Shown: positions 1 to 7,950, counted from the stretch's first letter. The stretch is 33,100 nt of DNA from Oscillospiraceae bacterium (GCA_015066465.1 SVOI01000028.1:1-33100); one strand, 5' to 3'. A program made the numbers and translations. Notes: generated from the letters alone by a model not told the origin.

Positions 1-82
1 TTTCTTGTGTTTTAGCAAGTGTAACTGGAATGAAAAGCACTATATGTTGTGGTATGGAATGGTTGGTGAGTTTTGGGGTAGC

Positions 83-127
83 CTACGAACCAGTAGGTCA
101 GGGGTTCGAGTCCCTTCCAGCGCGCCA
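83..127 (+). tRNA. tRNA-Arg(ACG) 3' half, candidate attachment site
   Basis: Positions 83-89 (CTACGAA) form an anticodon loop with T33 and anticodon ACG at 85-87. Then follow the 3' anticodon stem CCAGT, variable loop AGGTC, T stem AGGGG, T loop TTCGAGT, T stem CCCTT, the acceptor strand CCAGCGC, discriminator G and encoded CCA. The 5' half is missing. The bases just before the loop (78-82, GTAGC) cannot pair with CCAGT, and no GCGCTGG acceptor strand exists upstream. The break exactly at the anticodon loop, with the tRNA terminator kept downstream, is typical of the distal end of an element integrated by a tyrosine recombinase into a tRNA 3' end. The integration reading is inference because no integrase is in the window. 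Confidence 0.75.
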
Positions 128-128
128 G

Positions 129-162
129 AAAAAAGCCTTGTTCTTCAGAACGAGGCTTTTTT
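129..162 (+). terminator. Intrinsic terminator after the tRNA fragment
   Basis: A long stem (AAAAAAGCCTTGTTC paired with GAACGAGGCTTTTTT) closes over the loop TTCA. It has one T-G wobble and ends in a run of six T. Being A-run/T-run symmetric, it could act on both strands. It was presumably the terminator of the intact tRNA-Arg gene. Confidence 0.85.
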
Positions 163-164
163 CA

Positions 165-325
165 ATGATATCCGTTCTTAACAGAACAGATGATATACAA
201 AGGGTATGATATCTGCTTTGCAGATGATGTACGCTTCGCGTATTAAAGAACGGATATTATATATATTTTTTTATTTATGAAAATATATCATATGTCAACG
301 ACATATATCATATTGCGTTAGCAAT
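165..325. repeat. Hairpin array with tgatat spacers
   Basis: Short hairpins (GTTCTtaacAGAAC, CTGCtttGCAG, ACGCttCGCGT) are separated by tgatat/tgatgt words. After a T-rich centre the words appear inverted (atatca) around further hairpins (TATGTCaacGACATA, TATTGCgttaGCAATA). Outer arms atatccgttctt (168-179) and aagaacggatat (246-257) enclose the first half. There is no gene in 1-371; this array and the tRNA end are what it holds. The layout matches the array at 28428-28592, which uses a different spacer word. Confidence 0.6.
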
Positions 326-371
326 ATTTCATTAAGCTTATTTTGTGTATTTATCAATTTTAGGTGATTAG

Positions 372-764
372 ATGAGTGAATTTATTTCCGTAAAAAACAA
401 AAAAGATATAAAGAAGTTTTTAGAAGAAACTAACAATCTTCACGATAGTTACATTATATCTGTTCAATATACTAATAATGGTATTGATATAATAGATGGT
501 GGGTACAGTTTTTCTAAAGATTTAACTGAATTGAAAATTGTATTTTTAGTTACTAGTGTGTATGATAAAAAAGTTGAAGTAGTATTTAATAATATCAGAG
601 AATATCAAATTGTTGATAAGCAATTTGATATAACTGATACATCAATATCTTTTTCTGATGATGGTTTTGTAATTTGGGTTAGTGATTATTCAACAGAACC
701 TGAAATAAGAGATGGAAATTCTTATGTTATTGCCGAAAATATGAAATGGAAAATGATTGATTAA
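372..764 (+). CDS. Hypothetical protein, 130 aa, with LHDSYI motif
   Basis: I do not recognise a named family with confidence. The protein is soluble, acidic and rich in beta-strand-like alternation. It has no signal peptide or membrane segment. An LHDSYI motif near residue 23 followed by hydrophobic strands resembles small proteins of polymorphic-toxin immunity type, but this is only a resemblance. The start ATG follows AGGTGAT at 362-368 by a short spacer. It ends 16 bases before eutH, whose RBS lies in the gap, so the two may be co-transcribed. Its place just inside a tRNA-linked boundary is compatible with accessory DNA. Confidence 0.65.
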   Translation: MSEFISVKNKKDIKKFLEETNNLHDSYIISVQYTNNGIDIIDGGYSFSKDLTELKIVFLVTSVYDKKVEVVFNNIREYQIVDKQFDITDTSISFSDDGFVIWVSDYSTEPEIRDGNSYVIAENMKWKMID

Positions 765-780
765 TTGAAAGGAAACAATT

Positions 781-1854
781 ATGGAACATGCATTATCAGT
801 CACAATGGCAATATTTGCTTTAATTGGTGCAATAGATAAAATTTTTGGTAACCGCCTTAAATTAGGTGATGAGTTTGAAAAAGGCATACATACAATAGCG
901 CCACTTACAATGTCAATGCTCGGTATGATTACCATAGCGCCGACTCTTTCAGACTTATTGTTACCAGTAATAACACCCGTTGCAAATCTTTTAAGATTTG
1001 ACCCGTCTGCAATAGCAGGTATTATATTTGCTAATGATATGGGTGGTGCGGCACTTGCTGATTCAGTTTGTGAAGATGCACTTTTAGGTTCGTTTCATGG
1101 ACTTGTGGTCGCTTCAATGTTAGGTGCTACAATTTCATTTACAATACCAGTTTCTATAAGCTCAATAAATAAAGAATTCCATAAAGACGTATTTTTAGGG
1201 CTTCTCTGTGGTATAAGCACAATTCCAATAGGGTGCTTTGTGTCAGGTCTTTTTATGGGTATAAATATTCTTACACTCGTTTTGAATTTAGTACCAAGTA
1301 TTTTCTTTTCAGTGATTATTGTTATAGGTCTTTTAAAAGTGCCAGGTGTCTGCATTAAAATCTTCGGTATTTTGGGCAAAGCAATTCTCGTTTTAGTTAT
1401 TGGTGGCCTCGCTATTGGTATTTTACAGTATTTAACTGGTTGGGTAATTTTAGAAAAAACAACACCAATAAATGAAGGCTTTAAAACTATTTTTCATATA
1501 GGCGTTGTGCTTTCTGGTACGTTCCCGCTTATTGCAATAATTTCAAAGCTTTTAAATAAGCCATTTAAAGCGTTAGGCAAAAAAACGGGGCTCGATGAAG
1601 CTTCTGTTTTAGGCTTTGTTGCAACTCTTGCTAATAGTATTGCAACTATTGAAAATGCAGACAAGATGAACCGCAAAGGCAGAGTAATGAACCTTGCTTT
1701 CTGTGTTTCAGGTGCATTCGTTTTTGGTGACCACCTTGCATTTACACTCTCTTATAACGGTGAACACATTTTAGCGGTTATTATAGGCAAATTAGTTGCA
1801 GGCATTCTCGCAATTTTAATGGCAGGCTTTGCGGTGAAGAAGATTAAAGTTTAA
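781..1854 (+). CDS. eutH: Ethanolamine transporter EutH
   Basis: EutH is an inner-membrane protein that imports ethanolamine, feeding ethanolamine ammonia-lyase in the eut pathway. The 357-residue product has about ten hydrophobic segments. Family-like stretches include ALIGAIDKIFGNRLKLGDEFEKG near the N terminus (positions 13-35, key words GAIDKIFGN and LGDEFEKG) and FANDMGGAALADSV near residue 82. The length is close to that of the family. The start follows GAAAGGAAACAATT, a good RBS. No other eut gene and no microcompartment gene is present in the window, so the gene is isolated. It may supply ethanolamine for lipid or nitrogen use, or the other genes may lie elsewhere. Confidence 0.85.
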   Translation: MEHALSVTMAIFALIGAIDKIFGNRLKLGDEFEKGIHTIAPLTMSMLGMITIAPTLSDLLLPVITPVANLLRFDPSAIAGIIFANDMGGAALADSVCEDALLGSFHGLVVASMLGATISFTIPVSISSINKEFHKDVFLGLLCGISTIPIGCFVSGLFMGINILTLVLNLVPSIFFSVIIVIGLLKVPGVCIKIFGILGKAILVLVIGGLAIGILQYLTGWVILEKTTPINEGFKTIFHIGVVLSGTFPLIAIISKLLNKPFKALGKKTGLDEASVLGFVATLANSIATIENADKMNRKGRVMNLAFCVSGAFVFGDHLAFTLSYNGEHILAVIIGKLVAGILAILMAGFAVKKIKV

Positions 1855-1855
1855 T

Positions 1856-2068
1856 TAATGCATAATGCAAAATGCGGAATGCAGAATTTCGGGACCTGCG
1901 GTCGGCATTATAATTGAATATCAATAGAAATAAATTTATCCTATCATTTTTAGTTGAAATTAAAAACAACATTAAATGATAGGATAAACTATTTTTATTC
2001 ACTTTTAATTACAATCAAACGCGAAGCGTTTCCTTAATTCTGCATTTTGCATTCTGAATTCTGCATTT
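1856..2068. repeat. Modular intergenic element E1 (GCATTCTG-type arms)
   Basis: Left arm 1856-1889 is a degenerate array of aatgcagaat words. A small hairpin GACCTGCGGTC lies at 1893-1903. The core is a perfect 15-bp inverted repeat, TTTATCCTATCATTT (1935-1949) with AAATGATAGGATAAA (1974-1988). A second small hairpin AAACGCGAAGCGTTT lies at 2017-2031, and right arm 2034-2068 is the inverse of the left arm. The element fills the gap between the convergent ends of eutH and the esterase. The right arm includes the esterase stop codon. Confidence 0.8.
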
Positions 2069-3068
2069 AAAAATCAGATGGATAATGTTGTTTTAATGTT
2101 TTCGTTAAATTTTCTGAAATCGTTATATGTCCATCTCTTGCCGGGTGCAGTGGTTCAACTGGTACCCAGCCGTTTGCATCTATAAAGAAAATATCGGTGT
2201 TGTGTTTTTTATTATAGTCTTTTATAAATTCGCCCAATTCTTCGTGGAATGCACCACAGAAAGCAGAAAGTGAAATTATTTTAGACTCTGGGTTCATTTT
2301 AATAATAACGTCTAAAAGTTTTTCGTAATTAGAAAGATAATTTTCGAGTGTTCCACCACGGTCATTTGCACCGTGGTTTATTACTATATAATCACTATTT
2401 TTATGAGTGATAGGTGATTTATCAAAGTTATATGGGTACGCTTCGTCTGCTTTTGGCACTGCGCCCATTCCAGAGTGTGTAACACCAACTGCGCCGTAGC
2501 CCATAAAAATTGGTCTTAAATTCAATTTTTCAGCAGTAAGCCACGCATAAGTTGCAGAAACGTCATCCTGATAAACTCTGTTGAACTGACCTATTGAGAA
2601 TTTATTTTCACCATTTTCGCCAAAATAATCTTCGTCAGTCAAAACGCCTTCTGTAATTGAGTCACCAACAAATTCAATAGTTTTTCTTTTATCTTCTTTA
2701 ATTTTTATTGGTGTATCTGTAATAACACCGCAAAATGAAATTTTGCTTTCTAATGGCTCATACCAACGTCTGAATTCTTCAACGGTACCTTTAAAAATGA
2801 TTTTTACCGTATGCTCTTTATCTTCATTCGTACGGATTTTAAGGTAGTTATCTACCATAGTTTCGGTGTAGTCGCCACCGTCTATCTGCACCCATAAATG
2901 CGGGAAAGGGTATTTATTGTTATCGCAGTTAAAAACTGCAGTAGCAAGTGTACCTTTGAAAGAAAATTCAATATAACTACCTGTTGCAGTAGCGGTTGCA
3001 AAATCTTTATTCTGAGTGTCCCATCTGCCAGTGAGACGGATTGATTCGTGGTTATAAGAAATTTTCAT
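2067..3068 (-). CDS. SGNH/GDSL-family hydrolase (carbohydrate-esterase-like)
   Basis: Likely an esterase, perhaps removing acyl groups from carbohydrates. An N-terminal beta-sandwich-like region (about 1-120) precedes an SGNH hydrolase domain (about 128-325), a layout resembling CE2 acetyl esterases. Visible blocks are GDSIT with nucleophile Ser137, YGAVG near 191-195, NHGAND with Asn235, and LHPARDGH with His308. The residue three before His308 is Glu, where Asp is usual, so the catalytic acid is uncertain. There is no signal peptide, suggesting a cytoplasmic enzyme working on imported sugars. The start ATG follows AAAAGGATTTAAAATT. It is divergent from helD and shares its promoter region. 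Confidence 0.8.
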   Translation of the reverse strand: MKISYNHESIRLTGRWDTQNKDFATATATGSYIEFSFKGTLATAVFNCDNNKYPFPHLWVQIDGGDYTETMVDNYLKIRTNEDKEHTVKIIFKGTVEEFRRWYEPLESKISFCGVITDTPIKIKEDKRKTIEFVGDSITEGVLTDEDYFGENGENKFSIGQFNRVYQDDVSATYAWLTAEKLNLRPIFMGYGAVGVTHSGMGAVPKADEAYPYNFDKSPITHKNSDYIVINHGANDRGGTLENYLSNYEKLLDVIIKMNPESKIISLSAFCGAFHEELGEFIKDYNKKHNTDIFFIDANGWVPVEPLHPARDGHITISENLTKTLKQHYPSDF

Positions 3069-3101
3069 AATTTTAAATCCTTTTTTATAAACTATATAAT
3101 T

Positions 3102-3129
3102 ATTATAACTTTCAATATTTTATTGTCAA
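3102..3129 (-). promoter_or_regulatory. Promoter of the SGNH hydrolase
   Basis: On the minus strand TTGACA (3124-3129) and TATAAT (3102-3107) are 16 bases apart, a near-consensus sigma-A promoter. Its -35 box occupies the same bases as the -35 box of the divergent helD promoter. Confidence 0.75.
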
Positions 3130-3151
3130 TACTTATATATTGTGATATAAT
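3123..3151 (+). promoter_or_regulatory. Promoter of the helD operon
   Basis: TTGTCA (3123-3128) and TATAAT (3146-3151) with a 17-base spacer form a sigma-A promoter about 45 bases before the helD start. The -35 box overlaps the minus-strand -35 box by five of six bases. Confidence 0.75.
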
Positions 3152-3193
3152 TACTATTTAGGTAAAACTCTATTTTGAAAGGAAATTCTTTAA

Positions 3194-5302
3194 ATGTATT
3201 CAAAAGAAGAACAACAAGAACAACTTTATTTTGGTAAAGTTAAAAACTTTTTAAATAGTGAAATAGTGAGACTTAAAGACCTTATTGTTACTTATAAGGC
3301 ACGAGTTAAGGCTCAGGGTGAAAAGTTCAATGAAGATAACCCTAATGGCGGTATGTACGCTGGTGTTGAGCTTACAGAGCTTCATTACGAAATGGAAAAT
3401 CAGTTGCAGGAAATAGAAAATGCACACTATGATATTTCATTTTATGAAAAGCTCAAAAATTCACCATATTTTGCAAGGGTGGATTTCACACCAAACAGAA
3501 CTGGCAGAAAGCAAGAAATTTATATAGGTCTTAAAACTTTACAGGAAAGAGATACTTATAACACTTTAGTCTGTGACTGGCGTGCGCCTATTTCTTCACT
3601 CTTTTATGATGATTTTAATTCGAGTGATGCATACTTCAATGCACCATCTGGCGTAATGGAGGGTAAGCTCTCTTTAAAAAGACAATATAAATTCCAGAAC
3701 GGCGAATTAAAAGGCTTTGTTAACAGTGATATTAAAATTGACGATGATATTTTAAGAGACGTGTTGGGCGAAAACACTCACGAGCATTTAAGAGTCATTG
3801 TTAATTCAATTCAGCGTGAGCAGAATAAAGCTATAAGGTATTCTGACAGTAAAAATTTAATTGTTTATGGTCCTGCAGGTAGTGGTAAAACCTCTGTTGG
3901 TTTCCACAGAATTGCTTACCTTCTTTATAGAAACAGAAAAGAACTCATTTCTTCTGAAATTGTTATGTTTTCTAATAACGATATTTTTTCAAGCTACGTT
4001 GCAGATATTATTCCAGAGCTTGGCGAAATGCCAATTAACTACTCAAGCTTTTATAATATATTTAAAGCAGAGCTTTCTGAATATTCTGTTCTTGATTATT
4101 ATGATTTAGCTAACAGTTTAATTAATGGTGATAATTTAAGAAAGAAAAATGCAGTTTTAAAATATGACGAAAAATTTATAGATTACTTAAAAGTACACGC
4201 TGAAAATTATCTGCCAGAATTCAAAGACGTAAAACTTTACGATGAAACAATCATTTCTAAAGATGATATTTTAGATAGATACGTGTCAGACAGTGAAAAC
4301 GCTCCGTCTGCAAGAGCAGAGAGACTTGTAAGCTTCGTAAATGGCGTAATAGATGAGTATTTTTTAGAGCACAGAGAAGAGATTTATGAAATAATTGACC
4401 TTGAGTCTTCTATTGATGAAGATACTTCTAAGCTTTATAAAATGAAGCGCAGAGAGTTAAAGCACAACGTTGGCAGAGAATTAAGACAAAGTGTTTTAGC
4501 AGACCCTGTTAAAATCTATATTAATATCTTAGAGAATTACGTTAACACAATTGGCAGTGGTGACGACGTTTTAAAATTAACTAAAGAAAATCTCGAAAGA
4601 AGAATTCTTGATTTCCCAGATGCATTGGGCGTTGTCTTTACAAAATGTGTAATGGGTGAAAGCGCTGTTTTAAATGGTGTTAAACACATTTTAATTGATG
4701 AAGCACAGGATTTAAGCCTTTTACAGCACAGAATTATTTTAACAATGTTTCCAAGAGCAAAATATACACTTTTACTTGATACAAATCAGGCAATAAACCC
4801 TGAAATAAATTCTGTAAGTGTAGAAAAATTAGCAGAGCTTTACAATGCAATTTCTTTATATCTTAACAGAAGCTACCGCTCAACCGAAGAAATAAATAAG
4901 TTAGCACTTTCACTTTTACCAGAAGAAAAGAGTTATGATATTTTCACAAGAAATGGTGAAGATGTGCAATATAAAAAAGGCGAAAGCGAATTCAGAAATA
5001 CTTTAAAAGAATATGCAGAAAAAAGTCCGTCTGTTGCAATTATTACAAAAACCATTGAAGAGGCAAGAGAGCTTCACAAAGAGTTAATTAAAGAGCTTCC
5101 GTCTATTCGTCTTTGTGACAATAAATCGTGTGTGTTAAGCGAAGCACCGATTATTATGCCACTTGTTTTAACAAAAGGACTGGAATTTGACAGCGTAATC
5201 GTTTATAATAAAAATAACACCTTTAGTGGTGAGAGTAACAAGCCGTATCTTTATATGGCAGTTACAAGGGCGTTACACAGATTAACAATTTCAGAAATGT
5301 AG
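3194..5302 (+). CDS. helD: HelD-like superfamily 1 helicase
   Basis: HelD proteins of Gram-positive bacteria bind RNA polymerase and use ATP to release stalled complexes. At 702 aa it is somewhat shorter than B. subtilis HelD. The N-terminal about 90 residues are charged and predicted helical, as in the HelD arm entering the secondary channel. CDWRAPISSLFYDD near 127-140 is characteristic of the family. Walker A is GPAGSGKT (226-233), Walker B is DEAQD (502-506). The C-terminal KGLEFDSV and YMAVTRALHRL blocks correspond to helicase motifs V and VI. The RBS GAAAGG precedes the ATG. It is first gene of a three-gene operon with a lipoprotein and an acetyltransferase. Confidence 0.88.
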   Translation: MYSKEEQQEQLYFGKVKNFLNSEIVRLKDLIVTYKARVKAQGEKFNEDNPNGGMYAGVELTELHYEMENQLQEIENAHYDISFYEKLKNSPYFARVDFTPNRTGRKQEIYIGLKTLQERDTYNTLVCDWRAPISSLFYDDFNSSDAYFNAPSGVMEGKLSLKRQYKFQNGELKGFVNSDIKIDDDILRDVLGENTHEHLRVIVNSIQREQNKAIRYSDSKNLIVYGPAGSGKTSVGFHRIAYLLYRNRKELISSEIVMFSNNDIFSSYVADIIPELGEMPINYSSFYNIFKAELSEYSVLDYYDLANSLINGDNLRKKNAVLKYDEKFIDYLKVHAENYLPEFKDVKLYDETIISKDDILDRYVSDSENAPSARAERLVSFVNGVIDEYFLEHREEIYEIIDLESSIDEDTSKLYKMKRRELKHNVGRELRQSVLADPVKIYINILENYVNTIGSGDDVLKLTKENLERRILDFPDALGVVFTKCVMGESAVLNGVKHILIDEAQDLSLLQHRIILTMFPRAKYTLLLDTNQAINPEINSVSVEKLAELYNAISLYLNRSYRSTEEINKLALSLLPEEKSYDIFTRNGEDVQYKKGESEFRNTLKEYAEKSPSVAIITKTIEEARELHKELIKELPSIRLCDNKSCVLSEAPIIMPLVLTKGLEFDSVIVYNKNNTFSGESNKPYLYMAVTRALHRLTISEM

Positions 5303-5311
5303 GTGGATTTA

Positions 5312-6685
5312 ATGATAAACAGGGTAGTGAGTATTTTTATGTGTTTTGCAATAATTCTTTCATTTGCTGGTTGCTTAGGTAATAAATATGATACTGATTT
5401 CACAATTTCAAGAATGACTTATTTTGCAGACAATAAAGAAAAAGAATTAGTAGCAAAAGAAGTAGTAGCTATTGATGATGCAAGCACGAAATTTAATTAT
5501 TTTGGTATTAAATATATTTCTGATTCTTACCTTAAATGTTCATTGACTTATGTTGTAAAAAATGAAAATATCAGAGAAGAATTCTTCTTAGAGCCAACAG
5601 AGAGCGAAAAGGATTTTTATAGTTTTATAGATAATGCTTTAGAAAAAACTACTGCAACAAATTTAGTTGAATTTACTTGTGAACCACTTAATTCAAGAAA
5701 AGCAAAGGTTAAATTTATAGGTTTTTCTTTATTTTTGAGAGAAGTGCCAAAGCAAGAGGTTTTTATTGAAACTAAAAATTATAAATTAGGTGTAGATTTA
5801 CTCTGGGGTGGCGCACTTTCTTACCTTGAAGATTTAAATTCAAACGTTGAAGCAGTTAAGGTTGATGGCAAAATCAAGGTCGACTCTAATGCGAGTGAGC
5901 GTTATGACACAAGAGCAGTTAATAAGAATGTTAATTTAATTAATCGTAACGATACCGGAAGACTTGTTCAACAATCTTATTACGGAACTTTAGAAGCACC
6001 TTATGAACCGGGAACTTATATGGATAACACCTGGAACTATAATCCTGTTCAGGGTGGCAACCAATATAATGACCACAGTAAAATTGTAGATATACGCCTT
6101 AGTGAAGAAGAGATTTATATAAAATGCAGACCGCTTGACTGGGCAAAATCAAAAGAATATATTACACCTTCTTATATGGAATCGTGGTATACTATCGAAA
6201 ACAATAATGTTCACGTAAAATGCAGATTTACTGATTTTTCAGGTTACCCTGCAACCCCAAGAACACAGGAATTACCTGCATTCTATTGTATTGAACCACT
6301 TAATACATTTGTTTATTACGATGGTGCAGAGCCTTTCTCAAAGGATAATAAGCTTGTAACCAATAATAAGTTAGGCTTCTGGCCAGATGAAGGTTATCCT
6401 AATTTCACTTCAATTGAGCAGTGGTCTGGTTATCGTGGCGAATTTTCAGATAGCTTTGGCATTGGTCTTTATATGCCAACTCACGACACATTCTTAACTG
6501 GTGTATTTGGTCGTGGTGAAACAACTGAAAAAGACCCGTCAAAAGCAGGACCAACTTCTTATATTGCAGTGGTTAAGGATTATGTTTTTGAAAGCTTCAA
6601 GCCGAAAGAATATGATTACTATATTTCAACTGGTACAACTGATGAAATAAGAAGCAACTTTAAAGAAATAAGTGACTTGGTATGA
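5312..6685 (+). CDS. Predicted lipoprotein of unknown function
   Basis: I do not recognise the family. I chose the ATG at 5312 because AGGTGG, overlapping the helD stop codon, sits five bases before it; an earlier GTG at 5303 is also open. From that start, residues 1-20 form a lipoprotein signal peptide (MINR charge, hydrophobic stretch, FAG then Cys21). The mature part of about 437 residues is rich in Tyr, Asn and beta-strand-like segments, suggesting an extracytoplasmic beta-fold domain anchored by lipid. The stop overlaps the start of the next gene by four bases (ATGA), so translation is probably coupled. No link to HelD function is known to me. Confidence 0.75.
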   Translation: MINRVVSIFMCFAIILSFAGCLGNKYDTDFTISRMTYFADNKEKELVAKEVVAIDDASTKFNYFGIKYISDSYLKCSLTYVVKNENIREEFFLEPTESEKDFYSFIDNALEKTTATNLVEFTCEPLNSRKAKVKFIGFSLFLREVPKQEVFIETKNYKLGVDLLWGGALSYLEDLNSNVEAVKVDGKIKVDSNASERYDTRAVNKNVNLINRNDTGRLVQQSYYGTLEAPYEPGTYMDNTWNYNPVQGGNQYNDHSKIVDIRLSEEEIYIKCRPLDWAKSKEYITPSYMESWYTIENNNVHVKCRFTDFSGYPATPRTQELPAFYCIEPLNTFVYYDGAEPFSKDNKLVTNNKLGFWPDEGYPNFTSIEQWSGYRGEFSDSFGIGLYMPTHDTFLTGVFGRGETTEKDPSKAGPTSYIAVVKDYVFESFKPKEYDYYISTGTTDEIRSNFKEISDLV

Positions 6686-7212
6686 TAGATTTAAAACCTG
6701 TAGAAAAAGAGGAATTTTCTTCTGTTTATAAAAGACTTATAGACGCTTTTCCTTATGAAGAAAGGCGTGACGAGTGTGACGAAGAAAAATGCTTTTTAAA
6801 AGAACAATTTAACTTTTGTGAAATAATTGATAACGGCGAGAGTGTTGGTTTAGTAGTATTTTGGCTTTTCAATAAATTTTTATTTATTGAACACATTGCA
6901 ATAAATAAAGAAATCCGTTCTAAAGGCTACGGCTCAAAAACTATTGATTTAATAAAATCAAAATATAATCTGCCAATTATTTTAGAAGCTGAATCACCTG
7001 AAACCGAAATGCAGAAAAAACGAATTAAGTTTTATGAAAATCTTGGCTTCAAGGTAAATTCGTATGACTACACTCAACCGTCTTATCATAATGCAGAAAG
7101 TGTCCCGCTTCAGATTTTGAGCTTTCCTGAAATTCTTAATGAAAACGAGTTCTGTGAGTTTTTTAAAACAACAAGAAACGTTGTTTATGAATGCAGAATT
7201 CAGAATGCATAA
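6682..7212 (+). CDS. GNAT-family N-acetyltransferase with repeat-derived C-terminus
   Basis: Transfers an acyl group from acyl-CoA to an unknown amine. The acetyl-CoA binding loop is seen as RSKGYGS (79-85), after the strand FIEHIAINKEI. FYENLGFK near 111-118 is the usual late GNAT motif. Length 176 aa is normal. Its start overlaps the lipoprotein stop (ATGA). The last seven codons (ECRIQNA, 7189-7209) and the stop TAA lie inside the left arm of repeat element E2, so the natural C-terminus appears to have been replaced or extended by the repeat. The substrate cannot be deduced. Confidence 0.82.
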   Translation: MIDLKPVEKEEFSSVYKRLIDAFPYEERRDECDEEKCFLKEQFNFCEIIDNGESVGLVVFWLFNKFLFIEHIAINKEIRSKGYGSKTIDLIKSKYNLPIILEAESPETEMQKKRIKFYENLGFKVNSYDYTQPSYHNAESVPLQILSFPEILNENEFCEFFKTTRNVVYECRIQNA

Positions 7213-7412
7213 TGCAGAATTTTGGAAGTCCTTCGGACTTGATTGTAATTAGATATAAGTAACAAAAACTACATTCTTTCATTTAGATAAAATAAAAATG
7301 AGAGAATGTAGTTTTTGTTATAAAACGCTTCTCTTCGAAGAGAGGCGGTTGAGATAATAAAATTATCCTATCATTTGTAGCTGATTTAAACCAACTAAAA
7401 ATGATAGGATTT
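7189..7412. repeat. Modular intergenic element E2 with two cores
   Basis: Left arm 7189-7223 (aatgcagaattc type) is followed by hairpin AAGTCCTTCGGACTT (7226-7240). Core A is a 17-bp perfect inverted repeat, AACAAAAACTACATTCT (7261-7277) with AGAATGTAGTTTTTGTT (7303-7319). A palindrome TCTCTTCGAAGAGA follows at about 7331-7344. Core B has ATCCTATCATTT (7365-7376) and AAATGATAGGAT (7399-7410). No right arm is visible before the XRE gene. Both cores end in T-rich tracts and could act as bidirectional terminators for the convergent genes. The A-palindrome-B order reappears, inverted and interrupted, at 26805-27270. Confidence 0.8.
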
Positions 7413-7432
7413 TGTTTTACAATATTTATTCA

Positions 7433-7657
7433 TCAATCTTTTGGTAATGGTTTTGGATTGTTTGTAAAACCTAAAATATAGTCAGACGAAACATTATAAA
7501 ATTTACAAAGCGTTATTAAGTGTTCAATAGGCAAAGGTCTTTTTCTGTTTTCATACTGTGCATAATATGATTGTGATGTATTCAATAATTTTGAAATTGC
7601 ATCTTGAGTTAAATCTTTATCTTCTCTCAAATCTCTAATTCGTTGTGCATAATCCAT
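7433..7657 (-). CDS. XRE-family transcriptional regulator (74 aa)
   Basis: A small Cro/CI-type DNA-binding protein that is almost entirely one helix-turn-helix domain. Residues 4-60 show the pattern RIRDLREDKDLTQ, then ISKLLNTSQSYYAQYENRKRPLP, then LCKFYNVSSDYILG, the last typical of phage-repressor-like proteins. The RBS AAAGGG precedes the ATG by nine bases. It lies 20 bases after the second XRE gene and is probably transcribed with it from the operator-flanked minus-strand promoter at 7958-7986. Confidence 0.85.
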   Translation of the reverse strand: MDYAQRIRDLREDKDLTQDAISKLLNTSQSYYAQYENRKRPLPIEHLITLCKFYNVSSDYILGFTNNPKPLPKD

Positions 7658-7677
7658 AACAATAAACCCTTTTGTAT

Positions 7678-7917
7678 TTACCTTAAAAGTTCTTCAAACG
7701 TAATATTAAAAACTTTTGTAAACCCGATTATTTCAATATCGGTAACAAACCTTTTGCCACACTCAATTCGTTGAATTGCATTTTTATCAATATCCAATCC
7801 GACTAATTGTAATTTATCTGCTAATTCTCGTTGAGAAAGTTTCATTTGATTGCGGTAAAACGAAATATTCTTACCACACACATTATTTAAACCATCAGAA
7901 GTTTTATTAATAAACAT
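7678..7917 (-). CDS. XRE-family transcriptional regulator (79 aa)
   Basis: A second Cro/CI-type regulator. I chose the ATG at 7917 because AAAAGGATGG lies four bases before it; a longer open frame up to 7953 would run through the operator. Residues about 15-78 form the helix-turn-helix (FYRNQMKLSQRELADKLQ, then AIQRIECGKRFVTDIE, then KVFNITFEELL). It is the first gene after the divergent operator region, the normal place for an autoregulated repressor, and is followed by the 74-aa XRE gene. Which of the two binds the operators is not shown by the sequence. Confidence 0.82.
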   Translation of the reverse strand: MFINKTSDGLNNVCGKNISFYRNQMKLSQRELADKLQLVGLDIDKNAIQRIECGKRFVTDIEIIGFTKVFNITFEELLR

Positions 7918-7929
7918 ACAACCATCCTT

Positions 7930-7950
7930 TTGACATTCAGTGCTTGTCAA
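7930..7950. promoter_or_regulatory. Operator copy 1 (imperfect palindrome)
   Basis: Arms TTGACATTCA and TGCTTGTCAA surround a central G. It covers the plus-strand -35 box (TTGTCA 7944-7949) and lies just beyond the minus-strand transcription start. It matches operator copy 2 in ten of the first eleven bases and in the outer six bases of the other arm. Confidence 0.75.

Noticed and set aside
60..127. Complete tRNA reading of the left edge
   Set aside because: No D arm, acceptor strand or 5' anticodon stem can be found upstream of 83.
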